DNA from: Sphingobacterium corticibacter
GTDB taxonomy: Bacteria; Bacteroidota; Bacteroidia; Sphingobacteriales; Sphingobacteriaceae
DNA: 64,000 bases
NCBI RefSeq assembly: GCF_003076635.1
Contig: NZ_QDKG01000002.1
Coordinates: 372,001 to 436,000 of the forward strand
Direction of reading: 5' to 3'
The position numbers were made by a program, and so were the translations under genes. Shown here one piece after another: positions 35,186-44,017 of the stretch (positions are counted from its first letter, which is position 1; every line of letters begins with the position of its first letter). Below the pieces are notes generated by a model. It worked only from the letters and a program-made list of their open reading frames with translations. It made no database searches and was not told the DNA's origin.

Positions 35186-35847
35186 GCGAGTTTTTTAATT
35201 TGTTCTGTATTATATGTGTGCACACCAGGATGATCGATCCCAGCTGTCTTTACCAATGCTTGCGCAATCGTTTTTCCATCAATGCTTCGGTATTTTTTTA
35301 GATTACCTAATAATAAGGGATTAATTATTTTGAAAAACCAAGACGCAAAGCCCTCTGCAGGTCTGACTTCGTCTCGATTTCCCGTAATTAATGCTGGTCG
35401 CATGATGTACAGTTCTTCAAAATTCAGAGCCTTGATATCTTCTTCAACTTGACCCTTCATCTGCATGTAGAAATTGTTTGATTTCACGTTTGCTCCTAAA
35501 GCAGATACGAAGGAGAATTTCGTAGCACCATTCGATTGGCCTATTTTGGCAACTTTAACAGGATAGTCATGATCAACTTTTAAATAGTCGCTCTTGTCCG
35601 GAGTCTTCTTCTTAGTAGAACCTAAACAGCTGAAAATGTGGTTGATATGTAATTTTTCGATAAAAGAATCTATACTATTAAAATCAGCCTGAATTTGAAC
35701 CAGACGTTCGTGTTCTAGGGGAATTCCACGGCGGCTTACCGCATAGATTACATCATACGTATTCTGCTGTAAAAGCATTTTGGTGGTGTGCAGACCGACG
35801 AGGCCGCTGGCGCCCAATACTAAGGCCTGTGACTTTGTAGTTGACAT
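35182..35847 (-). CDS. NAD(P)-binding oxidoreductase (HTATIP2/NmrA-like)
   Basis: A 221-residue Rossmann-fold protein of the atypical SDR type. The N-terminal LVLGASGLVG binds the dinucleotide, and FSCLGSTKKKTP and KFSFVSALGAN are typical of HTATIP2/YwnB-like members. Substrate is unknown. I chose the ATG at 35847; a TTG nine codons earlier is also in frame. It shares a 4-bp overlap with the ABC-F gene. Confidence 0.82.
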   Translation of the reverse strand: MSTTKSQALVLGASGLVGLHTTKMLLQQNTYDVIYAVSRRGIPLEHERLVQIQADFNSIDSFIEKLHINHIFSCLGSTKKKTPDKSDYLKVDHDYPVKVAKIGQSNGATKFSFVSALGANVKSNNFYMQMKGQVEEDIKALNFEELYIMRPALITGNRDEVRPAEGFASWFFKIINPLLLGNLKKYRSIDGKTIAQALVKTAGIDHPGVHTYNTEQIKKLA

Positions 35848-35950
35848 AATATTCCAAATGTCAAAAGTACACAATAATTCGACAAGAGATTGTTAAATCC
35901 CCTTAACGAAAAGATGCAAGTATATAAGATGACGATGAAATGTATATATA

Positions 35951-36349
35951 TCAGTTCATCCTAAAATCGGCTATGAGATTAAATCTTGGTATAGCAACGG
36001 CCAATAGTTCACCATCCGATAAGCGCTGCATCTCATAAAATCCTTGCATATATCCCATATCGCTACGTAAATTGCAACCAGAAGCATATTGATGGATTTG
36101 TCCCGATTCAAGGATTGGTTGTTCACCGACCACACCTTCCCCATCCACTTGTTTATGATCTCCTATGGTATCAAAAATATCCCAATGGCGCCTAATCAGT
36201 TGAATTGTGTCTAGGCTCTGGTTTTCTATCGTAATACGATAAGCAAACATGAAATGAAGATTATCTGGATTGGAATATTCTGGCTGATAAATTGCCTCCA
36301 CCGAAATCCTTACATCTGAAGTAATTTGACTAATCATATGTTGTAGCAT
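35951..36349 (-). CDS. apaG: ApaG (CorD) family protein
   Basis: A 132-residue ApaG, a small beta-sandwich protein with a role still unclear (in other species linked to Co2+ tolerance and Mg2+ flux). The conserved FAYRITIENQS near residue 35, RRHWDI near 53, and GEGVVGEQPILESGQ and GYMQGFYEM in the second half are as in the family. ATG at 36349 has an alternative at 36337 (MISQITSD), which is closer to the usual N-terminus. It lies 22 bp after wzc on the same strand. Confidence 0.93.
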   Translation of the reverse strand: MLQHMISQITSDVRISVEAIYQPEYSNPDNLHFMFAYRITIENQSLDTIQLIRRHWDIFDTIGDHKQVDGEGVVGEQPILESGQIHQYASGCNLRSDMGYMQGFYEMQRLSDGELLAVAIPRFNLIADFRMN

Positions 36350-36371
36350 TAAGATACCACTAAAGTACTAA

Positions 36372-38705
36372 TTATTTCTTTGCTCCATATCCATAACCAT
36401 ATCCGTAGCCATATCCATACCCGTAACCATATCCTGCCCTTCCTTTGCGGATACCGTTGAGCACGACGCCCATATTATTCAATAAACCTTGCTGGTAAAT
36501 GTTTTCAATCTCAGGTAACTGTCTTTTGTCCATCTTACCTGCCCTAATTACAAAGATTGTCAGTTCTGATATTCTGTTAATAATAGAGGAATCGGCTACT
36601 ACCCCGACAGGAACATTATCTACCACAATGTAATCATAGAGCTCTTTTAACTCCGCGATTAAGCTATCTAAGCGATCGCTCAAGAGCAGTTCGACGGGAT
36701 TTGGTGCTACTACTCCGATCGGAATAATATCAACAATACCAGAGATTTCATTCTTGTATAAAACATCTTGAAGCGAAACGCTGCGATCAGCAAGATAATG
36801 ACTCACCCCTTTTGTTTTTGGTACATTGACTTTTGCGCTTAATGTACCTTTACGAAGATCGAGATCTAACAACAAAACTTTTTTCTTTAAGAATGCCAAA
36901 CTGGTCGCTAAATTAATGGCACAAAACGTCTTCCCTACTCCCTCTGTGAGAGAAGTGAGGGTGATTACCTGTTTGCTTTTTCCATTAGACATGAAGTCTA
37001 TATTGGTTCGTAAAATTCTGAATGTTTCTGTTACTGGATCAGTTGCCTGTTCTCTTACGATAACGTGCACGTTCTTCTTACTGTTTTTTGAAAAAGGTAT
37101 TTCGCCTAGAAATGGAACGGTTAATGATTTTTCTAAGTCTTTACGATCACGTACGGAGGTATTTAGGAAAAGTATCAATAACAAAATTGCTGTCGGAATA
37201 GCAATACCAATACCTATACCAATAGCTAATTTGCGAACTTTGTTAGGAGAAACAGGAAAATCACTACCGGAAGCTGGATCTATGACACGGATATTGTCAT
37301 CTGCCATTGCTTGATTTAATGCATTTTCTTCCCTTTTATTTAATAGTAAGATGTAAAGCTCTTCTTTAACCTTTTGATTCCTTTCTATCCCCAATACTTG
37401 ACGTTGCTTTGCTGGCATTGATATGGCATCTTTTTGCGCTGAGGCCATATCTCTTTGAGCATTTCTTACTCTAATTTGTAGGCCAGATACAGCATTGTCT
37501 ACCGCACGCTCAATATTCTGCCTGTTGGAACTCAAATACTGATCGAGCTCCTGAACATAAGGGTTGTTTGAATTATTACCTTCTAGCAGGCGATTTCTAC
37601 GTAATAGTGCGCTATTGTAATCACTGATATAACGGTCTACATTAAGATCTGCCAATCCCATATTGCTAGGAATTAATTTTTCTGATCTACCGGCATCGTA
37701 AATATAATCGCGCATCATTTCAGCAAGGCTTAGTTGCGTCTCTAACTCACGACTGGCATTTAGATATTCACGACTTTCAGTGATATACATACCTGCCGCC
37801 TCATTTACATCCATACCCTTATTATCCATTTTGATGCGTTCTAAGTCGGTTTCCACTGTACCTAGATCACGCTCGATAATGGCAATACGCTCCCGAATAA
37901 AATCAGCCGTACTAACAGCAACACGATTTTTTTCTTCCACGGTTTGTTCATTATATACCTCAATAAGGGTTTTGATCAGGTCTGTCGCTCTTTTTGGAGA
38001 ATGATCTTCTAACGTTAATTGCAAAAGTCCAGCATCATCTTCTATTTGAACGATCTTCATTCTAGATAGAAAATAGGACACCATTGTTTCTCTGGGGATC
38101 TTCGTCACCGTGATTTCCTCACCAAAGATGGAAGGTTTGTATAGCTTATTGGAAGATATTGTAAGCTTTCCTATAGGTGTTGTAGTTTCTTCTCTTAATT
38201 TAATCCTTTGGCTATGAATGATGTTATCATTTTCCATTAATAGAAAGTCTACATGGTTAGAATCCTTTGGAATAATAGTCATTGAAGCATGCGCTTCCGG
38301 ATCTAATTTAGTAAAGGTCACTCGGATAGGAGAATCTTTATATAATTCAATATTGCGTAAACCCTCTGTTTTTGAATACGATATATCACCCTGAATCGTT
38401 GCAATAGTGTGCCGCATCAATTCCTTAGATTTCAATTGCAGAATTTCACTTGCCACACTAACCGTATTCATCATAGAGCTACGTGTAAATCGCGCTGTGA
38501 CGTTCGTATTTTGAGGAGTCTTAATCATCAGTATAGCAGCTTTGCTGTATACAAAAGGTGTCTTACTATATTGATAATAATAATACCCACCAAAAAATAG
38601 TACTGAAAGTAAAAACCACTTCCAATGAACAAAAAGGTATTTAAGTAAATCAAGTACGTTAATAGACTTGTCTTCTGCTCCTGCTATATTTGTATCTTTT
38701 AACAT
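36372..38705 (-). CDS. wzc: Polysaccharide co-polymerase / BY tyrosine kinase (Wzc)
   Basis: A 777-residue inner-membrane protein: an N-terminal Wzz domain between two transmembrane helices (about 30-48 and near 505-525) and a cytoplasmic BY-kinase domain. It controls chain length and export through Wza. The Walker A reads TEGVGKTF (about 588), a variant of the usual EGKT form. Walker A' is LLLDLDLRKGT and Walker B YIVVDNVPVG. The C-terminus is a striking tyrosine cluster of eight YG dipeptides ending AKK, the usual autophosphorylation tail but unusually regular. It is followed at 22 bp by apaG. Confidence 0.96.
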   Translation of the reverse strand: MLKDTNIAGAEDKSINVLDLLKYLFVHWKWFLLSVLFFGGYYYYQYSKTPFVYSKAAILMIKTPQNTNVTARFTRSSMMNTVSVASEILQLKSKELMRHTIATIQGDISYSKTEGLRNIELYKDSPIRVTFTKLDPEAHASMTIIPKDSNHVDFLLMENDNIIHSQRIKLREETTTPIGKLTISSNKLYKPSIFGEEITVTKIPRETMVSYFLSRMKIVQIEDDAGLLQLTLEDHSPKRATDLIKTLIEVYNEQTVEEKNRVAVSTADFIRERIAIIERDLGTVETDLERIKMDNKGMDVNEAAGMYITESREYLNASRELETQLSLAEMMRDYIYDAGRSEKLIPSNMGLADLNVDRYISDYNSALLRRNRLLEGNNSNNPYVQELDQYLSSNRQNIERAVDNAVSGLQIRVRNAQRDMASAQKDAISMPAKQRQVLGIERNQKVKEELYILLLNKREENALNQAMADDNIRVIDPASGSDFPVSPNKVRKLAIGIGIGIAIPTAILLLILFLNTSVRDRKDLEKSLTVPFLGEIPFSKNSKKNVHVIVREQATDPVTETFRILRTNIDFMSNGKSKQVITLTSLTEGVGKTFCAINLATSLAFLKKKVLLLDLDLRKGTLSAKVNVPKTKGVSHYLADRSVSLQDVLYKNEISGIVDIIPIGVVAPNPVELLLSDRLDSLIAELKELYDYIVVDNVPVGVVADSSIINRISELTIFVIRAGKMDKRQLPEIENIYQQGLLNNMGVVLNGIRKGRAGYGYGYGYGYGYGYGYGAKK
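36384..36434 (-). repeat. Hexanucleotide repeat encoding the YG tyrosine tail of Wzc
   Basis: The eight Tyr-Gly pairs are encoded by imperfect 6-bp units (GGATAT-, GGTTAT-, GGCTAC-like on the minus strand), forming a short degenerate microsatellite inside the coding sequence. Slippage in units of 6 bp would add or remove one YG each while keeping frame. Whether copy number varies cannot be told from one sequence. Confidence 0.7.
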
Positions 38706-38712
38706 AAAGAGA

Positions 38713-39501
38713 TTATCGAATTAGAATTAATATGGATATTATCATACTTGCTACACCAGTGAATAGTCCTAAATAACGTATGGTATTATCTTCTCTTGCT
38801 GACGGAATAGGACCTTTAGGGTGTACGTAGACGATATCGTTTTGTTGCAAGAAAAATGTTGGCGAATTAAATAAGTTAGTTGATTCAACATCATTCATAT
38901 ACATCTTGCGTACACCATTCTCTTCTCGGATAACACTGACTTTGCTTGGCACAGCATTAGAAGTTAATCCACCAGAACGAGCTAATGCATCTAATAGTGT
39001 TACTCGAGTGTCCGGAATATCGAGTATACCCACAGAACGAACTTCACCCATCATAGTAATTTTAACATTTATCAATTCTACTTTGACGATGGGTTCCGCA
39101 ATCAATTTTTTACTGACCAAATTTTCCCATATTAAATCGCGTACGCCATCAATCGTTAGACCCTCTACGCTCAAAGAACCAATGATTGGGTAATCAATTC
39201 TACCATCAGTATCTACCAAAAAAGTATTATTTGATTGTCCACCTCGGATATTTGCTTGTCCGTCAGGATCAATACCGTAATTACCTATGTCTAAATTAAA
39301 TGGTGCTGCCAACTCGGGATTCTTGGAACTAACCGTTATGCTCAGACGATCGTTTTGTTGGATACGAATTGGAGCCGCTGCAACCGTAGGGTAAGCGACA
39401 CCTTCTTTCATATCTTTTACGTAAACAATTTTCTTGGACACGATGCAAGAATGTAATGAAAATAGAGATATTAAGGCGGTAAAAAACAGTAATTTTTTCA
39501 T
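38713..39501 (-). CDS. wza: Polysaccharide export outer-membrane lipoprotein (Wza-like)
   Basis: A 262-residue outer-membrane lipoprotein forming the export channel for surface polysaccharide. The signal peptide ends in the lipobox LHSC (Cys19). The poly-export domain spans about residues 45-140 (RLSITVSSKNPELAAPF) and is followed by an SLBB-like domain (ITMMGEVRSVG). A C-terminal hydrophobic stretch (about 243-262) is typical of Bacteroidota members. It lies 7 bp before wzc and 12 bp after the HprK-like gene. Confidence 0.95.
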   Translation of the reverse strand: MKKLLFFTALISLFSLHSCIVSKKIVYVKDMKEGVAYPTVAAAPIRIQQNDRLSITVSSKNPELAAPFNLDIGNYGIDPDGQANIRGGQSNNTFLVDTDGRIDYPIIGSLSVEGLTIDGVRDLIWENLVSKKLIAEPIVKVELINVKITMMGEVRSVGILDIPDTRVTLLDALARSGGLTSNAVPSKVSVIREENGVRKMYMNDVESTNLFNSPTFFLQQNDIVYVHPKGPIPSAREDNTIRYLGLFTGVASMIISILILIR

Positions 39502-39513
39502 GTTTTATTATGA

Positions 39514-40437
39514 TTAAGCATTTTTAATTTCGGTAGCAGATAAATATGCGGCCTCTGCATTGGGAAGACACTCCAATTCGCCGATGGCTACATTTGATAC
39601 AATGTGTTCAACGAGATCTGCCATGCTAGCAAATAGATCCTGATTCCATCGAAGCGCAGAGCAACTAGGCAACAAGGTAATGAAAGCAAATTGACCAGAT
39701 TTCCAAGACATTTTATTATGAGGAGCTTGTTTAAGCCTTACGATGGCGCGTAAATCCGCACTTGCATTACGATAACACGGAGTTTTCCCACTCCAAGGTG
39801 TCCCATAAATACGAACGGTGCCATCTTCCTCTATCTTTACCGCAGGATTATCATCATTGAGCAACTTCGAGCCATTTATGTGTTTTAGCCATAAATTACT
39901 GTGCGTACTTTTTCCCGTTCCACTTTTCCCCAAAAAAGCGTAAGCCTCTTTACCTCTTTCAATAACGGAGGCGTGGATCAGAATTGTTTTATGCAACAGG
40001 GCAGATTGAGCAAAAGTGACCATCAGTAACCAGCTAATGATTTCTTTTGGTGCGACCGAATCGTAAACCCAATGAATTGTTGATTGCGAGAAATCTTTTT
40101 TACTCGTCATAAACCAAGTTCCTGGAGAATGCGCGCTCATTATTGTCGTAACGTATTCGTCAGCCATTTCGAAAAACTTAAAACGATTACCCCAAATAAT
40201 GGATATGTCACTCAAGAGCTTTGCTCCAGTGGGTGGTTTATCAAACCGTTCTTTTGTGATCAGTACACGACTTATAACCGGCCTAAGTTGAGAAACTTCC
40301 ACTCGAAAATCGTGGAAGCTAGGAAGTAAGCTATCTAGGTCTATCTCGGTGTCAGATTGCACTTCTATCGAGCAATCTGCTATCGTATAATAGAAAGATT
40401 GTAGCACAGAAGGGTTTTGGTTAGTTTCTTTCTTCAT
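39514..40437 (-). CDS. HPr kinase-like P-loop kinase (HprK/PEPCK fold)
   Basis: A 307-residue protein with the Walker A GKSGTGKST at residues 170-178, a kinase loop LLNDDNP (192-198) and YGTPWSGK (211-218), matching the HprK/ATP-PEPCK-like family. Relatives in paeninodin-type lasso peptide clusters phosphorylate a serine of a precursor peptide; that role is possible but not shown here. It has no signal peptide, so it is cytoplasmic. It lies between the exporter gene (6 bp upstream) and wza (12 bp downstream). The substrate is unknown. Confidence 0.85.
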   Translation of the reverse strand: MKKETNQNPSVLQSFYYTIADCSIEVQSDTEIDLDSLLPSFHDFRVEVSQLRPVISRVLITKERFDKPPTGAKLLSDISIIWGNRFKFFEMADEYVTTIMSAHSPGTWFMTSKKDFSQSTIHWVYDSVAPKEIISWLLMVTFAQSALLHKTILIHASVIERGKEAYAFLGKSGTGKSTHSNLWLKHINGSKLLNDDNPAVKIEEDGTVRIYGTPWSGKTPCYRNASADLRAIVRLKQAPHNKMSWKSGQFAFITLLPSCSALRWNQDLFASMADLVEHIVSNVAIGELECLPNAEAAYLSATEIKNA

Positions 40438-40443
40438 TTTTAG

Positions 40444-42069
40444 TTAGTGCAAGTAAACCGATGTATCACAATATTCCGCTAATTTTAGATCATGCGTAAC
40501 AAATATCAAGATTTTATTTTTTCCTTCATATAATAATTGTTTAATAAGACGCGCTGAAGTTTCCTCATCTAATGCAGATGTAGGCTCGTCAAAAAGCCAC
40601 ACTGGCGTGTCTCTAATGATAGCTCTAGCTATAGCAATACGTTGCGCCTGTCCTTCTGATAATCCATATCCCGATTCTCCTATAAAGGTATGTATTCCCT
40701 GCGGTAAGTCATGTACAAAATTTGCGGAGGAAAGCTCCAAGGCAGATTCTATCTTTTCAGTTGATACAAGCAGAGAACCCACAATATTTTCTCTTATGGT
40801 GCCAGTGAATAAGGAATTTCCTTGCGGAACAAAAGCGAAGTTTTCGCGGTGTTTTTCATCTAATAAATGTACCGTGTTAATTCCATCTTCTAAGGAAATT
40901 TTGCCACTATCTGGTGTGCACAAAGCAAGTAATAGCCGTAACAACGTAGTCTTGCCACGACCACTGCTTCCTAATATTGCTAATGGCTTCCCTACACATA
41001 CCTCAAAAGATAAATTGTTGATAACGTTGGTCTCTTCGTACTTGAATGATACATTTTCAAAACGTATTTTCTCAATACTTTCTAGCTTTACTGGCTTTGG
41101 TTTTATTTCTTTTTTATCTTCAAAAAGCTCTAATATACGATCTAAAGACACTCTAAATCGTACTAAGGAAGGAACAAAGGCTGCCCCTGATAAAATAGGA
41201 TTTTGTATACGTCCTACTAACTGTAAAAAAGCAGTCATCGTACCAAATGAAATCTCGTGTTGATTAAGCCGGTATACTCCCCAAATAAAAGCAATCAGGT
41301 ATCCAATATTCATGGTGATCCTAACAGTTGTATTGCTGATTAAATTGAAATTGATTTGACGCATCTTTAGTTGAAGCAGTCGTGCTTGTTCGTTTCTCAA
41401 TTTATCATCTCGATGAGGGAGTAACCCAAGCGCTTGAATAATCATCCGGAAACGCAGGTTTTCTTGAATAATATTTCCTACAGCACTATCAGCCGCTTTT
41501 GCTTCCTGATTCAGCTTTCGCATCTTTTTAAAGTAGAGCTTAGAAAAGAGGAATAACGGTGTAATGATTAATATCATTGCGGCTAATATAGGATCCATGC
41601 TCCATAAAAAATATAAGGAGGCAAGTAATTTTAGTATCGTAACAAAGAATGATATCCCCGCACTGCCGATCATCTGTACCACATCGCGATTGTCTTCCTG
41701 AAGTCTCATCATTAGATCGCCAGTTTGTCTTTTTTTGATCGAATTCCAACTAGAGAGCATCTGCTCTTTGGTGAGCAAGTTTTGAAGTTGAATGGTCATT
41801 TTTAGCCGCGTATTCTCGTCAATCCAACTAGATATAGTTCGTATAATTACTCCACCTAATGCCGCCACAATGATTAGGACAAGTATCGGAAGTATTTCTT
41901 TTTCAAAATCTGCTGTTGCACGATCTATCGCAATTTTAGACCAATAAACAAACAGAAGAGATAATGCAACTCCCACCAATTCTAATAAAAAATACAACGA
42001 TAACCGTACTCGATATCTTTGTGTGAAGGATCTGACCCACTCATATTGTTGTCGATAGGTATAATTCAT
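40444..42069 (-). CDS. ABC exporter (TMD-NBD fusion)
   Basis: A 541-residue half-size ABC exporter: six transmembrane helices in the N-terminal 300 residues, then an ATPase domain with Walker A GSSGRGKTT, signature LSEGQAQRIAIARA and Walker B WLFDEPTSALD. There is no N-terminal C39 peptidase domain, so any leader cleavage must come from another protein, possibly the S26-like peptidase two genes upstream of the nucleotidyltransferase. I chose the ATG at 42069, 10 bp after the preceding stop; a longer in-frame version would overlap the upstream gene. Cargo is unknown. Confidence 0.88.
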   Translation of the reverse strand: MNYTYRQQYEWVRSFTQRYRVRLSLYFLLELVGVALSLLFVYWSKIAIDRATADFEKEILPILVLIIVAALGGVIIRTISSWIDENTRLKMTIQLQNLLTKEQMLSSWNSIKKRQTGDLMMRLQEDNRDVVQMIGSAGISFFVTILKLLASLYFLWSMDPILAAMILIITPLFLFSKLYFKKMRKLNQEAKAADSAVGNIIQENLRFRMIIQALGLLPHRDDKLRNEQARLLQLKMRQINFNLISNTTVRITMNIGYLIAFIWGVYRLNQHEISFGTMTAFLQLVGRIQNPILSGAAFVPSLVRFRVSLDRILELFEDKKEIKPKPVKLESIEKIRFENVSFKYEETNVINNLSFEVCVGKPLAILGSSGRGKTTLLRLLLALCTPDSGKISLEDGINTVHLLDEKHRENFAFVPQGNSLFTGTIRENIVGSLLVSTEKIESALELSSANFVHDLPQGIHTFIGESGYGLSEGQAQRIAIARAIIRDTPVWLFDEPTSALDEETSARLIKQLLYEGKNKILIFVTHDLKLAEYCDTSVYLH

Positions 42070-42079
42070 GGACGGCAGA

Positions 42080-43156
42080 TTAGTTAGTGAAACGCGAGTA
42101 AAACTGTACCATTGGAAAAGAAAGTGCTTCCATACGCGCAAAAGGTAGGTATCTCATTAAGTTCTTCCACAAACGTGTATTTAATACCGTTCGATTACCA
42201 GTTTGTGTTTCTGAGTCATCAGCCGAAAATCCGAAGTTTCCTGCAGTCCATACATCTCGCATCATCGTTTCTACAAACGAATATTTGACCAAAGGGAAAG
42301 GAAGTTTATTTTCCGGTAGGCCGAGATATTGTACTAATACCCCGTGTAACACGTGGATAAATTTTAGAACACCAAATCTTTTGTAAACAGTCAATAATTT
42401 GTCAGAGTTCAACTCCTCTTGATACGTGTAGCAAACACGGGCAGCATCGCATAACTGTCGTAAGCCAATTCCATAAGCCAACAGATGTTTAAGAATATGA
42501 ATCGAAACCGAAACATGCATTAACAAAGAAGAGGGCAATAGCCATTCATCACCATTATTCCAAATTGACTGCGTTAGATTTGCTTCAGATCGGTATAATT
42601 GCTGGGTAAAATGTGCTTTGAACGGATTATGAATGTCAATCATACGACGATGTAGTTCTACTTCAGCATCGTTCCAGATGGCATACGTACTAAAACCAGG
42701 GACAGATTTTACTTGAACGCCTTGATCTGTTAAGAGCTTTCTAGCCAAGTCGTATTCTTTTTTGTTCTGAAAAAACCAATCGATGTCACCAGGAAGGCGT
42801 ACACTAGGATTTTCGTAACAACGAGCAACTCCCTGTCCCTTTAGCAGAAGGGGATGAAGATTGTGATTTGAAAAAAAATTAATTTGCTCGTTAACTTGTT
42901 TATCCATCCACCCGTTACGTTGCTCGATCTGCTCCATGCGTACAGTCCAGGATAAAATTAAAGAACGAGGCGGCAATAAGTGGTCTGGTAGTGTGATCAT
43001 ACCTTGATACAATAACCCTTCGACAGTATGATTTAAGGCCATATGAAACACATCTTGCCATTGATTGGAAGACAAGGGAAACCCTTCGAAATCAGATACT
43101 GCTTGATTCCAAAGACCAGATCTCAACAAAGTAAGAAATACGTTTCGTGCCTTCAC
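42080..43156 (-). CDS. Nucleotidyltransferase family protein (NTP_transf_5-like)
   Basis: A 358-residue protein with the pol-beta-like motif GDID at residues 123-126, preceded by LLKGQGVA (104-111), a pattern of the uncharacterised nucleotidyltransferase family PF14907. It could transfer a nucleotide to a protein, peptide or small molecule. Start is GTG at 43156, 4 bp after the PqqD-like gene; no ATG is near. Similar proteins appear in RiPP and lasso-peptide clusters with HprK-like kinases. Its substrate here is unknown. Confidence 0.82.
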   Translation of the reverse strand: MKARNVFLTLLRSGLWNQAVSDFEGFPLSSNQWQDVFHMALNHTVEGLLYQGMITLPDHLLPPRSLILSWTVRMEQIEQRNGWMDKQVNEQINFFSNHNLHPLLLKGQGVARCYENPSVRLPGDIDWFFQNKKEYDLARKLLTDQGVQVKSVPGFSTYAIWNDAEVELHRRMIDIHNPFKAHFTQQLYRSEANLTQSIWNNGDEWLLPSSLLMHVSVSIHILKHLLAYGIGLRQLCDAARVCYTYQEELNSDKLLTVYKRFGVLKFIHVLHGVLVQYLGLPENKLPFPLVKYSFVETMMRDVWTAGNFGFSADDSETQTGNRTVLNTRLWKNLMRYLPFARMEALSFPMVQFYSRFTN

Positions 43157-43160
43157 CCTT

Positions 43161-43439
43161 TTACTTATAATTTTTGTCCAGCAAATTTTGAGCTATAAAA
43201 ACATCTAGCAATTTTTGAACATCTTTACTAGCTTGTTCTTCTGACACCTCGTATTCTTCTAAGAGCTTTTCAACCATATCTTCCTTGGAAAACTCCTGAG
43301 GATGTAGTTGTTGCCAAAGCCAAGCTGCTGTTTCGTTCAACGTATAAACTTTTGATAAATCGACTTTATCCTGTCCAGGTTCTACAATGATATAGTCTTT
43401 TCCGATCTGTCTTAGTTTAAGCTCTTTTCTTAATTTCAT
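43161..43439 (-). CDS. PqqD-family peptide chaperone (RiPP recognition element)
   Basis: A 92-residue PqqD-like protein, the fold that binds leader peptides of ribosomally made, modified peptides. The pattern KDYIIVEP, VYTLNETAAWLWQ and the C-terminal helices with DVQKLLDVFIAQNLL are typical. It overlaps the peptidase gene by 4 bp (ATGA) and is 4 bp from the nucleotidyltransferase gene. No radical SAM enzyme or precursor gene accompanies it. Confidence 0.88.
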   Translation of the reverse strand: MKLRKELKLRQIGKDYIIVEPGQDKVDLSKVYTLNETAAWLWQQLHPQEFSKEDMVEKLLEEYEVSEEQASKDVQKLLDVFIAQNLLDKNYK

Positions 43440-43891
43440 AGATTTATTTTACGTTTAAACAATTTTGCCCACACCCTTCTTACTGGTCGTACATAATACC
43501 AGAATTGTGCAAAGCACATTACTCGACTTGTATAAAGCGGTACATTTTTTTTGTTTCGAGTGGCTTCACACAGAAACCCAATTACCGACTGACGCTCTAC
43601 TTTTTCTATTTGCACCAAATTAGCATCACCCGCCAGAAAAACATGTTGCTTGTCTAAACGGACTATTCGATGAAGAATATAACCATTTTCAAAATAGGCT
43701 AAAACAATATGTCCAATCTTTAACGTTATTCCTTTTAGTGGCTTCACAGTGATAAGATCTTTCTCTTTCAAGAATGGACTCATACTTGAACCTCGAACTG
43801 TAAAAACAACTTCTTTTCCAGCATTGATGTACTCCAGTACGTGCTCGAAAAAAACACTGTTTTTAATAGTTATTGGTAAAATATGCGACAT
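43436..43891 (-). CDS. S24/S26 family serine peptidase (SipW-like pattern)
   Basis: A 151-residue peptidase-fold protein. GSSMSP at 34-39 contains the likely nucleophile Ser36. HRIV (His74) and GDAN (88-91) follow the order seen in the Ser-His type signal peptidases (ER/SipW-like) rather than the Ser-Lys type. No clear N-terminal membrane anchor is present, but a short hydrophobic/aromatic segment near the basic C-terminus (FAQFWYYVRPVRRV) may touch the membrane. It heads the PqqD/nucleotidyltransferase/ABC/kinase/wza/wzc operon, suggesting it cleaves a peptide or protein handled by that set. Confidence 0.83.
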   Translation of the reverse strand: MSHILPITIKNSVFFEHVLEYINAGKEVVFTVRGSSMSPFLKEKDLITVKPLKGITLKIGHIVLAYFENGYILHRIVRLDKQHVFLAGDANLVQIEKVERQSVIGFLCEATRNKKNVPLYTSRVMCFAQFWYYVRPVRRVWAKLFKRKINL

Positions 43892-43916
43892 AAAAAGAAT
43901 CCATTTATCCTAACAA

Positions 43917-43924
43917 CAAATCTA
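43917..43924 (-). promoter_or_regulatory. Possible -7 promoter element of the S26-PqqD-wza-wzc operon
   Basis: On the minus strand TAGATTTG matches TAnnTTTG and ends 25 bases before the peptidase ATG. It lies in the 126-bp gap behind the glycosyltransferase genes, the largest break in the locus at this point, which fits a new transcription start. The -33 element is not evident. Confidence 0.4.
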
Positions 43925-44017
43925 GCTCTTTTTGTGTTGAATTGAAGAACTGACTCTATCAGCATCAGAATAAATATAGATACTTGTCGATAATACGCTA
44001 CAATTATTGAATACTAG

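Noticed and set aside
36826-37314. Long open frame antisense to wzc (162 codons)
   Set aside because: It lies wholly opposite the Wzc kinase domain and looks like random low-complexity coding.
40607-41263. Long open frame antisense to the ABC exporter gene (218 codons)
   Set aside because: It has no recognisable domain and lies wholly opposite a clear ABC transporter reading frame.
39514-43891. Calling the module a lasso-peptide cluster
   Set aside because: No asparagine synthetase-like cyclase, no transglutaminase-like B2 protease and no precursor peptide are present.
43870-43965. A 31-codon minus-strand open frame before the S26-like peptidase, considered as a RiPP precursor
   Set aside because: It overlaps the peptidase start, contains the likely promoter element, and has no leader/core character or ribosome binding site.
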